NCBI RefSeq assembly: GCF_029968035.1
Contig: NZ_JASCIQ010000018.1
Span: 62,001 to 126,000 of the forward strand
Direction of reading: 5' to 3'
Length of the DNA stretch: 64,000 nucleotides
From: Streptomyces cavernicola
Lineage (GTDB): Bacteria; Actinomycetota; Actinomycetes; Streptomycetales; Streptomycetaceae
The translations under genes and the position numbers were made by a program. Below, in pieces: positions 1-7,960 of this stretch. Below the pieces are notes generated by a model. That model was given only the letters and a program-made list of their open reading frames with translations, did not search any database and was not told the origin of the DNA. The stretch's first letter is position 1. Each line of letters starts with the position of its first letter.

Positions 1-2
1 AC

Positions 3-1526
3 CTCCCGCCCGTCGCGTACGGCGTGGTGGACCTGCCCGCCGAACAGGCCCGCCGCCCGCTGGTGATCGACCCGGCCACCCTGGGCCATCTGCATGTCGT
101 GGGCTCGCCGCGGCAGGGCAGGTCGCAGACGCTGCGCACCATCGCCGGGGCCCTGGCCCGCGCCCACTCCCCGGCCCGACTGCACCTGTACGGCATCGAC
201 TGCGGCAACGGCGCGCTGCTCGCCGTGGAAGGCCTGCCGCACTGCGGGGCCGTCGCCCAGCGCACCCAGCCCGACCGGGTGGCCCGCCTCCTCGCCCGGC
301 TCACCGCGGAGCTCGCCCGCCGCCAGGAGCTGCTCGCCGCGCGCGGCAGCGCCGACCTGCCCGAGCTGCGGCGGGCCCTGCCGGAGGACGAACGGCCGCC
401 GCACATCGTGGTGTTCCTCGACCGCTGGGAGGTCTTCGACAAGACCCTCGGCGAGTACGACGCGGGCAACCTCCTGAACGGGATGCTCGCCCTGCTCCGG
501 GACGGCGCCAGCGCGGGCATCCACCTGATCATGAGCGGCGACCGGGCGCTGTTCTCCAGCCGCGTCGGCAACTCCACCGAGGACAAGCTGGTCCTCAAGC
601 TCAACGACAAGTCCGAGTACGGCCTGATCGGCGTCACCCAGCGCAAGGTGCCCGACGAGATCCCGCCGGGCCGTGCGCTGCGCGCCGCCGACAAGGCGGA
701 GGTGCAGATCGCGCTGCTCACCGCGGACCCGGGCGGCCAGGCGCAGGCCGCGGCCCTGCAGCGGATCGCGGCCGACTGCCGGGAGCGGTACGCGGGCCTG
801 CCCGACCGCGTCCGCCCGTTCCGCGTGGACGTGCTGCCGGACCGGATCGGCTACGACGAGGCCCTGGCGTACGTGCGGGAGCCGCGGCCGCGCCTCGCGC
901 TCGCCGGTGTCGGGGGCGACGAACTCACCGCCCACGGGCCGGACTTCGCGCTGACGCCGACGTTCCTCGTCGCGGGCCCGGCCCGGTCGGGGCGCAGCAC
1001 GGTCCTCGCGACCCTCGCGCGGTCCCTGCTCTCGGCCGGTACGTCCGTCGTCGTCGGGGCGCCCGCCCGCTCGCCGCTGCGGGACCTCGCCGGGCGGCCC
1101 GGTGTGCTTGCGGTGTTCGACGAGGCGGACATCGCGCCGGACGCGTTGGAGACGGCACTCGCCGCGGCGCCGGACGGGGCGGTGGTGCTGCTCGACGACG
1201 CGGATCTGCTCCTGAAGACGAAGGCGGAGCCGGTCCTCACCCAGATCGCCAAGACGGGCGCGGAGACCGGCCGCGGCCTGGTCGTCGCCGGCCAGACCGA
1301 CCGGCTCTCGTCCGGTTTCTCCGGCTGGCACGCGGAGGCCCGCCGCAACCGCTGCGGCCTGCTCCTCAAACCGCAGAACATGAGCGACGGCGAGCTGATC
1401 GGCGTGAAGGTCCCCCGCAGCCGCCTGGGCGCGACCCGCCCCGGCCGGGCGATCCTGCATCTGGGGGACGGAGTGCTGCGGACGGTGCAGGTGCCGGAGA
1501 CGGTGCTTCCGGCGGTCGGCAACTGA
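3..1526 (+). CDS. eccC: EccC-like FtsK/SpoIIIE ATPase of type VII secretion, 5' end outside window
   Basis: This is the C-terminal part (about 507 residues) of an FtsK/SpoIIIE-type ATPase. The frame is already open at the first bases (codons read LPPVAYGV ahead of a possible GTG at 24), so the gene starts upstream. Two tandem ATPase modules are visible. The first has a P-loop-like GSPRQGRSQT near residue 34 and a Walker B stretch HIVVFLD near 135. The second has GPARSGRST near 322 and VVLLDDADLL near 390. Both P-loops have Arg where Lys is usual, as in the degenerate second and third domains of EccC. EccC is the membrane-anchored motor that recognises WXG100 substrates in ESX/type VII secretion. 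Two WXG100-like genes lie just downstream on the other strand, which supports this over a DNA-translocating FtsK. Confidence 0.85.
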   Translation, partial: LPPVAYGVVDLPAEQARRPLVIDPATLGHLHVVGSPRQGRSQTLRTIAGALARAHSPARLHLYGIDCGNGALLAVEGLPHCGAVAQRTQPDRVARLLARLTAELARRQELLAARGSADLPELRRALPEDERPPHIVVFLDRWEVFDKTLGEYDAGNLLNGMLALLRDGASAGIHLIMSGDRALFSSRVGNSTEDKLVLKLNDKSEYGLIGVTQRKVPDEIPPGRALRAADKAEVQIALLTADPGGQAQAAALQRIAADCRERYAGLPDRVRPFRVDVLPDRIGYDEALAYVREPRPRLALAGVGGDELTAHGPDFALTPTFLVAGPARSGRSTVLATLARSLLSAGTSVVVGAPARSPLRDLAGRPGVLAVFDEADIAPDALETALAAAPDGAVVLLDDADLLLKTKAEPVLTQIAKTGAETGRGLVVAGQTDRLSSGFSGWHAEARRNRCGLLLKPQNMSDGELIGVKVPRSRLGATRPGRAILHLGDGVLRTVQVPETVLPAVGN

Positions 1527-1543
1527 CCCTGCGTACCGTCGAG

Positions 1544-1579
1544 TCGAGGGCCCCCGCCGGCCTTGGCGGGGGCCCTCGA
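1544..1579. terminator. bidirectional hairpin terminator
   Basis: A perfect 15-bp stem (arms 1544-1558 and 1565-1579) with a 6-base loop lies between the end of the EccC-like gene and the convergent gene at 1632. It has no T-run, as is common for actinobacterial terminators. Confidence 0.8.
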
Positions 1580-1631
1580 TGGTCTACCGGACGGCTGCTC
1601 GCCGCTCAGGCACGGGGTGCGGTGGGCGGCC

Positions 1632-2837
1632 TCAGGCCGGCTTCACCTTGGCGCCTTCCGCCCCGCCGAGGTACTCGATGATCGAGTAGATGAAGCCGCC
1701 GACTCCGGTGATGAGTCCGATGCCGTTCAGGACGGCGTCCAGCACCGACAAGCGCGGCGGGCCGCCGCCCGAGATCACACCGACCGGGAGGGGCCAACCG
1801 CCCGGCGGGACTCCCCCGTTGACGAAGTCGGGCAGCGGGATCTGCGGCGGCGCGTCGTAGACGTTCCGCACCCAGCGGTCCCAGTCCTTCCCGAGGTTCT
1901 TCAGCCACTGCCCCAGGCCGACCTTCGCGAGGTTGCCGGCGTTCTTGATGGCGGCCCCGAGGGCGATCCCGCCCGCGGCGAGTCCCACCACCCCGAGGAC
2001 GATGCCCAGGACGTCCCACTCCCCGGTGTCGAAGCCCTTCGCGATGGAGAGGCCGAGCGAAGCGAGCCCGAAGAGCATGCTGACCGCGACGAACGCGATG
2101 CCCACCCACGCGGTGAGGAACATCCCGATGACGCCGACCACGGCCCCGATGATGGAGAACGCCAGGTTCAGCTTGTCCCCGAGCCACTCCCAGAAGTTCT
2201 TCCCCTCGACCGCGTCGTCCTCGGCCTCCTCCAACTCGCGCTTGGCCAGGGACGCGTCGGAGGTGCGGAGCTCCTGCGCGTCGACGGCGAGGAGCCGGGC
2301 CGCTTCGAGCTCCGCCTCCGCCGACTCGACGGACTGGGCGGCCTCGTTCGACGCCTGCCGCGCGTCGGCCAGGGCGCGCCGGGCGCTGCTGCGCCCTTCC
2401 TCGTCGTCGGGCGGCGGGGCCTCCGCGTTGTCGAGGCTCGTCACCTGCGCGCTCGCCGCGGCGGCCACCAGGATGGCGGCGTCCAGCTGCTGTTTCGCCT
2501 CGCGGCCCTGGTCGAGCGCCCGGTCCGCCTGCTGCTGACTCTCCCTGAGGCGGTCCGCGTACTTCAGGATCGCCTCGGCGGCCGTCTCGTACGAGGACTG
2601 CAACTTGCCTACCTGTGTGGGCAGTTCACCGAGTTTGCTCCGCAGCTTCTCCATGGACTCGCCCTCGCCGAGCTCGTTCGAGTTCAGCCTGGAGACGACG
2701 GATCCCGCGGACCGGGCGTCCTCGGAGATGTTCCGGTACTCCGTGGCGAGCTGTTCCAGAATCTCGGGGTCGCCGGGTGTCGGGTCCTCCGAGAAGCCGA
2801 ACACCGACTCCCAGTCGGCCAACGGCGGCCGTGTCAT
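1632..2837 (-). CDS. putative type VII-secreted coiled-coil and membrane protein
   Basis: A 401-residue protein with three visible parts. The first 200 residues are helical and charged, with long Ala/Glu/Gln stretches resembling the helical-hairpin N-terminus of LXG/WXG100-type secretion substrates. Residues about 220-300 hold several hydrophobic segments (for example GAVVGVIGMFLTAWVGIAF). The C-terminal part is Pro/Gly-rich with a last hydrophobic stretch near 365-392. There is no signal peptide. It overlaps the upstream gene by 4 nt (ATGA) and is the last gene of an operon with two WXG100-like genes, so a role as substrate or accessory factor of the EccC system is likely. I see no known toxin domain at the C-terminus. 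Confidence 0.7.
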   Translation of the reverse strand: MTRPPLADWESVFGFSEDPTPGDPEILEQLATEYRNISEDARSAGSVVSRLNSNELGEGESMEKLRSKLGELPTQVGKLQSSYETAAEAILKYADRLRESQQQADRALDQGREAKQQLDAAILVAAAASAQVTSLDNAEAPPPDDEEGRSSARRALADARQASNEAAQSVESAEAELEAARLLAVDAQELRTSDASLAKRELEEAEDDAVEGKNFWEWLGDKLNLAFSIIGAVVGVIGMFLTAWVGIAFVAVSMLFGLASLGLSIAKGFDTGEWDVLGIVLGVVGLAAGGIALGAAIKNAGNLAKVGLGQWLKNLGKDWDRWVRNVYDAPPQIPLPDFVNGGVPPGGWPLPVGVISGGGPPRLSVLDAVLNGIGLITGVGGFIYSIIEYLGGAEGAKVKPA

Positions 2838-3583
2838 GTCCCGACCTCGCTTCCCGCGCCCGGCGTCGCCGACTCCCCGGGGTCGTCCTCGGGCTCGTGG
2901 AACCGGAAGGTCGCGGCGATGGCGTCGAACACGTCGAAGAACTGCTCCGCCATGCTGATGTTCGGGGTCGTACCGGCGAGCACCATCAGGTCCCTGCTCG
3001 ACGGCACCGGGATCACGACCTGGTGCACGGCGGTGCGGACCAGGGCCTTCCCGTAGTAGTCGAAGTCCTCGAGGGAGGTCATCCGGCCCACGCTGCCCAC
3101 CTCGGGCAGCTCCATGATCTCGACGCGGTTCAGCTCCGAACCCCGCCCGGCCGACGTCCTGTTGACGTGGATCCCGCCGGCCAGCATCAGCTCCCCCAGG
3201 TCGGTCGGCTCGCCCTCGGGGATACGGGTCCGCAGCACCAGGCCCGTCGCCATCAGCGTGCTGACATCCGGGAGGAACGCGAGCAGCGAGCCGACCTGCA
3301 GGGCGCCCTGCGCGTACGCCTCTCGGGCGCTCTTGCGGGTCTCCCGGACGATCCGGTCGACGACCTCGGGCTTCGCGTCCGTGCCCTTCGCCTGCTCCTC
3401 GATGTGCCGCCGGATCGCGACGTCCCTGGTGCTCGGGTCGAGGTCGAGGAGCGTCCAGGTGGACGGGTACTTCAGGGTGTAGCGCGCGGGCGCGCCCTGC
3501 GGGCGCTCGGCGGAGGGCAGCAGCCGCAGCCGCCCGTCGCCGTCCGCCCTCTCACTGATCCCACTGGTCTCACTTGGATTCAT
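2834..3583 (-). CDS. conserved hypothetical protein of the type VII operon
   Basis: A 249-residue soluble protein without signal peptide or membrane segment. It starts with a polar stretch and then RYTLKYPSTWTLLDLDPS, which reads like an alpha/beta fold seen in uncharacterised actinobacterial proteins; the C-terminus is acidic and disordered. Its ATG overlaps the end of the upstream WXG100-like gene by 14 nt and its stop overlaps the next gene by 4 nt, so it is translationally coupled to both. By position it could be a substrate-specific chaperone (the role of EspG in mycobacteria), but I cannot see EspG signatures. Function is not recognised. Confidence 0.65.
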   Translation of the reverse strand: MNPSETSGISERADGDGRLRLLPSAERPQGAPARYTLKYPSTWTLLDLDPSTRDVAIRRHIEEQAKGTDAKPEVVDRIVRETRKSAREAYAQGALQVGSLLAFLPDVSTLMATGLVLRTRIPEGEPTDLGELMLAGGIHVNRTSAGRGSELNRVEIMELPEVGSVGRMTSLEDFDYYGKALVRTAVHQVVIPVPSSRDLMVLAGTTPNISMAEQFFDVFDAIAATFRFHEPEDDPGESATPGAGSEVGT

Positions 3584-3860
3584 CCAGGGCCTTCCCCGCC
3601 TCTTCGTCCGTGCCGGTGAAGTTGTCGACGATGCCCTGCGCGGCCTCCTTGAACGTGTCCACGTTCTCCTGGACGCGTTCGTGGCCGGCCGACCAGGCGC
3701 TGTCGAAGCCGTTGACGGCCGAGGCCAGGCCGGAGTCGCCGACGTCGTCCTCCGAGCCGACGTTGCCCAGCTTCGCGGTCCTGTCGATCCGTTCGCGGAT
3801 GTCCTTCAACGCGTCCATCGTGTCGGTGAGTTCGCCGACCGGGATGTGAATGCGCGACAT
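3570..3860 (-). CDS. WXG100-like (ESAT-6-like) protein
   Basis: A 96-residue, almost entirely helical protein starting MSRIHIPVGE. The Trp-x-x-Gly turn near residue 56 (FDSAWSAG) and the length of about 100 residues fit the WXG100 helical-hairpin family, small proteins secreted as dimers by EccC-type systems. The start at 3860 was chosen over longer in-frame readings because they run into low-complexity Arg-rich sequence and because AGGGAGGTC precedes this ATG. It is the second gene of the operon and is separated from the first WXG100-like gene by a strong hairpin (3885-3924). Confidence 0.75.
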   Translation of the reverse strand: MSRIHIPVGELTDTMDALKDIRERIDRTAKLGNVGSEDDVGDSGLASAVNGFDSAWSAGHERVQENVDTFKEAAQGIVDNFTGTDEEAGKALDESK

Positions 3861-3884
3861 GACCTCCCTCTCCTTCCTCGCGCC

Positions 3885-3924
3885 GGCCGGGTCCCGCGGC
3901 GCCGGGGCGTCGCGGGACCCGGCC
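3885..3924. terminator. strong hairpin between the two WXG100-like genes
   Basis: Perfect 14-bp inverted repeat (3885-3898 and 3911-3924) with a 12-base loop, inside the 77-bp gap between two genes of the same operon. It could be an attenuating terminator or an mRNA-stabilising 3' end that lets the first gene be made in excess of the second. Confidence 0.65.
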
Positions 3925-3937
3925 GTGAAGCGAGAGT

Positions 3938-4237
3938 TCAGCCGATGGCGCCGGACGTCTGGGAGTCCGTGTCGACGAACGCGTCGGCGACCTGCTGGAT
4001 GAACTCGCTGACACCCTGCAGGCCCTCGATCGCCTCCTGCGTGCCGTTCTTGTACTCCTCCCAGAACGGGCGGAACTTCGTCTCGGAGCCCGGCGTGGCG
4101 TAGGCGGCCTCGACCATCTCCTCCATCTTGGTGTTGGCCTCGTGCAGGCTCTGCTGCATCAGTTCCTTCTGCGTCTTCAGCCAGGCGGAGGCCTCGCGCA
4201 TCTCGTCGGGGCTGATCTTGATGTTGCCGTCGGCCAT
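3938..4237 (-). CDS. WXG100-like (ESX) secreted protein
   Basis: A 99-residue helical protein starting MADGNIKISPDEMREA. The centre holds an aromatic turn (RPFWEEYKNG, near residues 56-65) where WXG100 proteins have W-x-G, flanked by two long helices; the C-terminus is short and polar. The ATG at 4237 is preceded by a purine-rich GAGGTAAGAGG. It is the first gene of a four-gene operon opposite the EccC-like ATPase gene, so it is probably a secreted substrate of that motor, possibly pairing with the next WXG100-like protein. A longer start up to 4312 would add an Arg-rich stretch and is unlikely. Confidence 0.8.
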   Translation of the reverse strand: MADGNIKISPDEMREASAWLKTQKELMQQSLHEANTKMEEMVEAAYATPGSETKFRPFWEEYKNGTQEAIEGLQGVSEFIQQVADAFVDTDSQTSGAIG

Positions 4238-4446
4238 GTCCGTGCCTCTTACCTCTCGTCGTCTCGTCCGTGTCCGCAGTACGGGCGCCCTTCGGACGCA
4301 CACGCACCGCACCGGGCACTACGGAACGACCGGCGGCATGGTTCACCTCTGTCGCGAAACGGTGACAAATCCAGCCGACGGACCCTGCGTTGACGACCGT
4401 CGAACTCCGGACTCCGGACTCCGGGCTTCGGCCTTCGGGCTCCGGA

Positions 4447-5088
4447 CTACTGCTTGCCGGTGCCGACCGGGTCGACGGTGACGGGCCGGCCGCCGCCGTC
4501 GGTGACGGGGATGTTCAGGGAGACCGGCAGGGTCTTGGAGTGGGTCTCGTCGGGCGGCGTGACGACGATGGCGGTGACGTCGACGCCCGAGCCGCCGGAG
4601 TCGTCGCGCGGGAGGTGCAGGGTGAAGCGGCTCTCCTCGCCGGTCTTCACGACGACGGTCGGCGCCGGAAGGTCGCTGCGCTCGGCGCTGACGGTGCCTG
4701 CCTCGGTCTTGAGGTCGACGCCGGGGAACCCCTTGAACGTGCAGGTGTCGCCGGTGTTCCTGAGGATCACCATGAGGTTGCCCTCGCCCATGCCGGGCGA
4801 GGTGCGGAAGTCGAGGTTCGCGGTCTTGCAGAGGCCGGCGGCGTCGGGGCCGTCGCCGTCGGCCGGTTCGCTGCTCGGCTCCTGGTCCTGGGTCGGTTCG
4901 CTGCTCGGCTCCTGGGCCGGTTCCGTCGCCGTGCCCTCCGTGGGCTCGGTCTCGGTCGAACTCCCCTCCGACGCCGAGGAGTTGACCTCTTCCCCGGGCC
5001 CGGCGGCGTTCTTGCCGCCCTCGCAGGCGGTGAGCGCGAGGCCCGCGGCGAGGGCGAGGGCGGCGAGGCTGAGTTTTCGAGTACGCAT
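4447..5088 (-). CDS. DUF4232 lipoprotein
   Basis: A 213-residue secreted lipoprotein. Residues 1-22 form a signal peptide with lipobox LTAC, then comes a low-complexity Ser/Glu/Thr/Pro linker (about 25-75, with the repeated element EPSSEP) and a C-terminal domain with Cys pairs (LCKTANLDF and CTFKGFPGVDL) typical of DUF4232, a beta-sandwich found in many actinobacterial lipoproteins. It should be anchored outside the membrane. The function of DUF4232 is not established. It is monocistronic; the non-coding 3' side (4403-4446) carries short tandem ACTCCGG-like repeats. Confidence 0.85.
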   Translation of the reverse strand: MRTRKLSLAALALAAGLALTACEGGKNAAGPGEEVNSSASEGSSTETEPTEGTATEPAQEPSSEPTQDQEPSSEPADGDGPDAAGLCKTANLDFRTSPGMGEGNLMVILRNTGDTCTFKGFPGVDLKTEAGTVSAERSDLPAPTVVVKTGEESRFTLHLPRDDSGGSGVDVTAIVVTPPDETHSKTLPVSLNIPVTDGGGRPVTVDPVGTGKQ

Positions 5089-5221
5089 GGCTTCTTCTTC
5101 CGTCGGTCATCGGTCGAGTAGCTCCGTACGTGCTGTCAGGTACCAGCTTTTCGGCCTCAACTAACCGGCGGAGGCGGCGAGTTGGGCCGCACGGCTCTGG
5201 GCGCGGCGCGCGCACCGGGCC

Positions 5222-5599
5222 TCAGGAGCGCCAGCCCCGCAGCTCCTGGGCGACGCGTGCGGCCGTGCACCTCGGGTCGTACAACTCGCGGGCCAGCGCG
5301 GCGAGTTGGTCGCGGGTGGGGTCGACGGGGATATTGCAGGCGTTGAGGTACATCACGGCGACCGCGCAGGCGACGGTGAGGTTGGAGTGCTCCAGCCACC
5401 GGCACCGGCCGAGGGTGTGCACGAGGGCCGCGGCACGCGCGTACGGGCCGCCGTAGACGGGCTGGTCGAGCAGCTCGGCCCGGTGCCGGGCGACCGCGGC
5501 CAGCGGAACGCCGAGGTCGTCCGGGGCGGGGTCCTTGCAGCCGGCGCGCTGAGCGACTTCGAGGATCCAGGACAGGTCGACATGCAGGGCCATGCTCAC
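5222..5599 (-). CDS. Fic/Doc-like toxin component with degenerate catalytic motif
   Basis: A 125-residue protein of the size and helical pattern of Doc-type Fic toxins. Active Fic proteins modify targets through HPFx(D/E)GN(K/G)R. Here the corresponding segment reads CRWLEHSNLTVACAVAVMYL (near residues 70-89), which keeps the following hydrophobic helix but lacks the catalytic His at the first position and the downstream Lys/Arg. It follows the antitoxin-like gene with a 4-nt GTGA overlap (a second start, ATG at 5593, is possible). Toxicity by AMP or phosphate transfer is therefore doubtful; it could act by binding only or be inactive. Family call is fairly sure, activity is not. Confidence 0.7.
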   Translation of the reverse strand: MSMALHVDLSWILEVAQRAGCKDPAPDDLGVPLAAVARHRAELLDQPVYGGPYARAAALVHTLGRCRWLEHSNLTVACAVAVMYLNACNIPVDPTRDQLAALARELYDPRCTAARVAQELRGWRS

Positions 5600-5865
5600 G
5601 CAGCGGCGCCCCGGGGCGGAGCGGCCGGCGTCGGCGTGTGCTGCGCGTCGAGCTCGGCCTCCAGCTGGTCGAGGAAGCCGCCGTCCTGATCTAGGAGCCG
5701 CTGGGCCGCGGCCATGCCCGCCGCTCGGGCCCCGGTGGTGTCCTCGCTGATGAGCCGCTCCACGTACTTGTTGAAGTCAAGCCCGCGAGCGGCCGCCGCG
5801 TCCTTGCCCGCGGCGAGCACATCGGGCTCGAGCCGAAGCTGCGTCTGCTTCCTGCTGCTGCTCAT
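5596..5865 (-). CDS. antitoxin-like protein of the Fic pair
   Basis: An 89-residue protein. Residues 1-40 (TQLRLEPDVLAAGKDAAAAR, then LDFNKYVERLI) look like a ribbon-helix-helix DNA-binding domain; the Ala/Leu-rich C-terminal half should wrap the partner. It immediately precedes the Fic/Doc-like gene. The ATG at 5865 lies inside the left arm of a perfect inverted repeat (5864-5890), which fits autoregulation and little or no 5' leader. An in-frame TTG at 5874 would add three residues; neither start has a clear ribosome binding site. Confidence 0.7.
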   Translation of the reverse strand: MSSSRKQTQLRLEPDVLAAGKDAAAARGLDFNKYVERLISEDTTGARAAGMAAAQRLLDQDGGFLDQLEAELDAQHTPTPAAPPRGAAA

Positions 5866-5890
5866 ACCACCCAAGGTAGCAGGGTGGTAT
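5864..5890. promoter_or_regulatory. inverted repeat at the antitoxin start, likely operator
   Basis: Perfect 9-bp arms ATACCACCC (5864-5872) and GGGTGGTAT (5882-5890) with a 9-bp spacer. The start codon of the antitoxin-like gene lies in the left arm. Position and symmetry fit autorepression by a ribbon-helix-helix antitoxin. Confidence 0.6.
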
Positions 5891-5934
5891 CAGATGCGGT
5901 ACGGGCGTTCGGCGGCGGACCGAGGCGCGCGCCC

Positions 5935-6663
5935 TCAGCCCCGAGGATGGTTCAACTCGCCGAGGACAGCGGTGAGTTGGTCCGAGGTGAGGGGTTCCGT
6001 GGGCAGGGGGTGGGCGCCCTCCGCGCGGAGGCCGTCGATCAGGAGGGCGAGCGGGCGGCGCCACGAGCCGGGGACGGCCGCCTCCAGGGCGGGTGCGGCG
6101 CGGCCGACCGCGGCGAGGCTGAGCAGCAGGTCCTCGGTGACGACGTCGGCGCGTACGAGGCCCCGGTCGCGGCAGCGGTCGAGGAGGCCCGCGAAGGTCT
6201 CGGCGTTGTGGACGTGCAGCCTCTCCAGGGTCGGCACGCCCTCGATGCCCGTCGTCATCAGGTCGTTCGCGCCCCGGTCGGCGGCGAGCACCGTGAAGAC
6301 CCGGTCCAGGTAGCCGTTCAGGCCCGCCCACGGGTCCTCGGCCCGCCGCGCCTCCTCCCCCGCCTCGATCACGGAGGCGAGCGTCGCGTGGAAGACGGCC
6401 TCGATCAGGGCCGCACGGTCGGGGAACCGGCGGTAGAGGGTGGCGTTGCCGACCCCGGCCCGGCGGGCGATCACGTCGAGCGGGGCCTCGACGCCCTGCT
6501 CCGCGTACACCTCGCGGGCGGCGGCGAGCACCAGCTCCCGGTTGCGCTGCGCGTCTTTCCGCAGGGGGCTGCCGCTCCGCTGCACGTCCTGCCGTACGTC
6601 CTGGCGTACGTCCTGCTGTGCGTCCTTGCTCACGTACGGCACAGTACCCGATCTGTGGAGCAC
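5935..6663 (-). CDS. TetR/AcrR family repressor
   Basis: A 242-residue TetR regulator if the GTG at 6663 is used (a second GTG at 6633 gives 232). The helix-turn-helix is clear near residues 55-85 (LDVIARRAGVGNATLYRRF), followed by a helical ligand-binding domain. The N-terminus carries a short repeat (QDVRQDVRQDVQ) encoded by near-identical 12-bp units and is probably disordered. It is divergent from a cytochrome P450 gene, and a 14-bp inverted repeat with one mismatch lies between them, so it probably represses itself and the P450 until a ligand, perhaps a P450 substrate, binds. Confidence 0.88.
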   Translation of the reverse strand: MLHRSGTVPYVSKDAQQDVRQDVRQDVQRSGSPLRKDAQRNRELVLAAAREVYAEQGVEAPLDVIARRAGVGNATLYRRFPDRAALIEAVFHATLASVIEAGEEARRAEDPWAGLNGYLDRVFTVLAADRGANDLMTTGIEGVPTLERLHVHNAETFAGLLDRCRDRGLVRADVVTEDLLLSLAAVGRAAPALEAAVPGSWRRPLALLIDGLRAEGAHPLPTEPLTSDQLTAVLGELNHPRG

Positions 6664-6664
6664 T

Positions 6665-6704
6665 CCCCGGTTCCTGTTAGGGTCACCGGGAACAGGAAAC
6701 GGGG
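6665..6704. promoter_or_regulatory. TetR operator between divergent TetR and P450 genes
   Basis: Arms CCCCGGTTCCTGTT (6665-6678) and AACAGGAAACGGGG (6691-6704) pair at 13 of 14 positions around a 12-bp spacer. The site lies between the TetR start (6663) and the P450 start (6734), the classical place for a TetR operator controlling both. Confidence 0.7.
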
Positions 6705-6733
6705 AGCATTCCCCACTTCACTGGGAGTCCGTC

Positions 6734-7942
6734 ATGCCCGTCATGCCCGAACAGCACACCGAGGAACTGGCCGCCTGGACCCGGGACTTCGCCGTCGACC
6801 CGTACTCCGCCTTCCGCGCCCTGCGCGAGCGGGGGCCCGTGCACCACGTCCGCTTCCCCACCGGGGACACCGCGTGGATGATCCTCGGCCACGAGGAGGC
6901 CCGCGCCGCCCTCGCGGACCCGCGGATGCGGCACGACGTCCGGCACTCCGCCGAGTACGACAGCGACGGCCTCTACTCCATCGGCCGCAACATGCTGCAG
7001 ACCGACCCTCCCGACCACACCCGACTGCGGTCCCTCGTCGCCCGCGAGTTCACCGCGCGCCGCATCAGGGCGCTGCGGGCACGCGTGCAGGAGGCGGCGG
7101 ACGAACTCCTCGACGCCATGGGCCCGTCGGGCCGCGCCGACCTCATCGACGCGTTCGCCTTCCCGCTGCCGCTGACCGTCATCTGCGAGCTGCTCGGTGT
7201 GCCCGGCGTCGACCACCGGCGCTTCCGCGCCTGGACCGCGAAGATCCTCGCCATCGGCGAACCGGAGGCCTCGGGCCTGGCCGCCCAGGAGATGACGGTC
7301 TACCTGGCCGGGCTCATCCAGGAGAAGCGCGAGGTCGAGACGGCGGCGGAGGGCGACCTGCTGCACGCCCTCGTACGCGCCCACGACGAGGACGGGGACC
7401 ACCTGACCGACGAGGAACTCCTCGGCATGGCCTTCCTGTTGCTGGTCGCCGGGCACGAGACGACGGTCAACCTGATCGCCAACGCCGTCCACCTGCTGCT
7501 CACCCACCCCGAGCAGCTCGCCGCGCTGCGCGCCGACGGGGACCTCCTGGAGAACGCGGTGGAGGAGGCGCTGCGCTTCGAGCCGCCCACCCCGGCCGGT
7601 ACGTACCGCTACACCGCCGAGCCCGTCACCGTCGCCGACACCCGGCTCCCCAAGGGCGCGCGCGTGGTGATCTCCCTCGCCTCCGCCAACCGCGACCCCG
7701 CGCGCTTCCCCGACCCGGAGCGGTTCGACATCCACCGGGACCCGGCCCTGACCCGCTCCCACCTCGCCTTCGGGCACGGCATCCACCACTGCCTCGGCGC
7801 ACCGCTCGCCCGCCTGGAGGCGAACCTCGCCCTGCGCGCCCTCCTGGACCGCTTCCCCGACCTCGCCGTCGACGGCGACCCGACCCCGGACTGGCGCCCG
7901 AGCCTGCTGCGGGGGCTGGGGCGGCTGCCGGTTCGGTGGTGA
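6734..7942 (+). CDS. cytochrome P450
   Basis: A 402-residue bacterial class I P450 of normal length. The I-helix oxygen-binding motif AGHETT is near residue 240, the ExxR motif (EALR) near 278, and the haem-ligand signature FGHGIHHCLGAPLAR near 346-360 with Cys at about 353. Its sequence resembles actinobacterial CYP105/CYP107-type enzymes that oxidise macrolides or xenobiotics; the substrate cannot be read from sequence. No ferredoxin gene is adjacent, so redox partners must come from elsewhere. The start at 6734 (MPVMPEQH) was preferred; a second ATG follows at 6743. A TetR gene diverges from it and probably represses it. Confidence 0.95.
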   Translation: MPVMPEQHTEELAAWTRDFAVDPYSAFRALRERGPVHHVRFPTGDTAWMILGHEEARAALADPRMRHDVRHSAEYDSDGLYSIGRNMLQTDPPDHTRLRSLVAREFTARRIRALRARVQEAADELLDAMGPSGRADLIDAFAFPLPLTVICELLGVPGVDHRRFRAWTAKILAIGEPEASGLAAQEMTVYLAGLIQEKREVETAAEGDLLHALVRAHDEDGDHLTDEELLGMAFLLLVAGHETTVNLIANAVHLLLTHPEQLAALRADGDLLENAVEEALRFEPPTPAGTYRYTAEPVTVADTRLPKGARVVISLASANRDPARFPDPERFDIHRDPALTRSHLAFGHGIHHCLGAPLARLEANLALRALLDRFPDLAVDGDPTPDWRPSLLRGLGRLPVRW

Positions 7943-7960
7943 GGCGCACCCGCCATAAAA

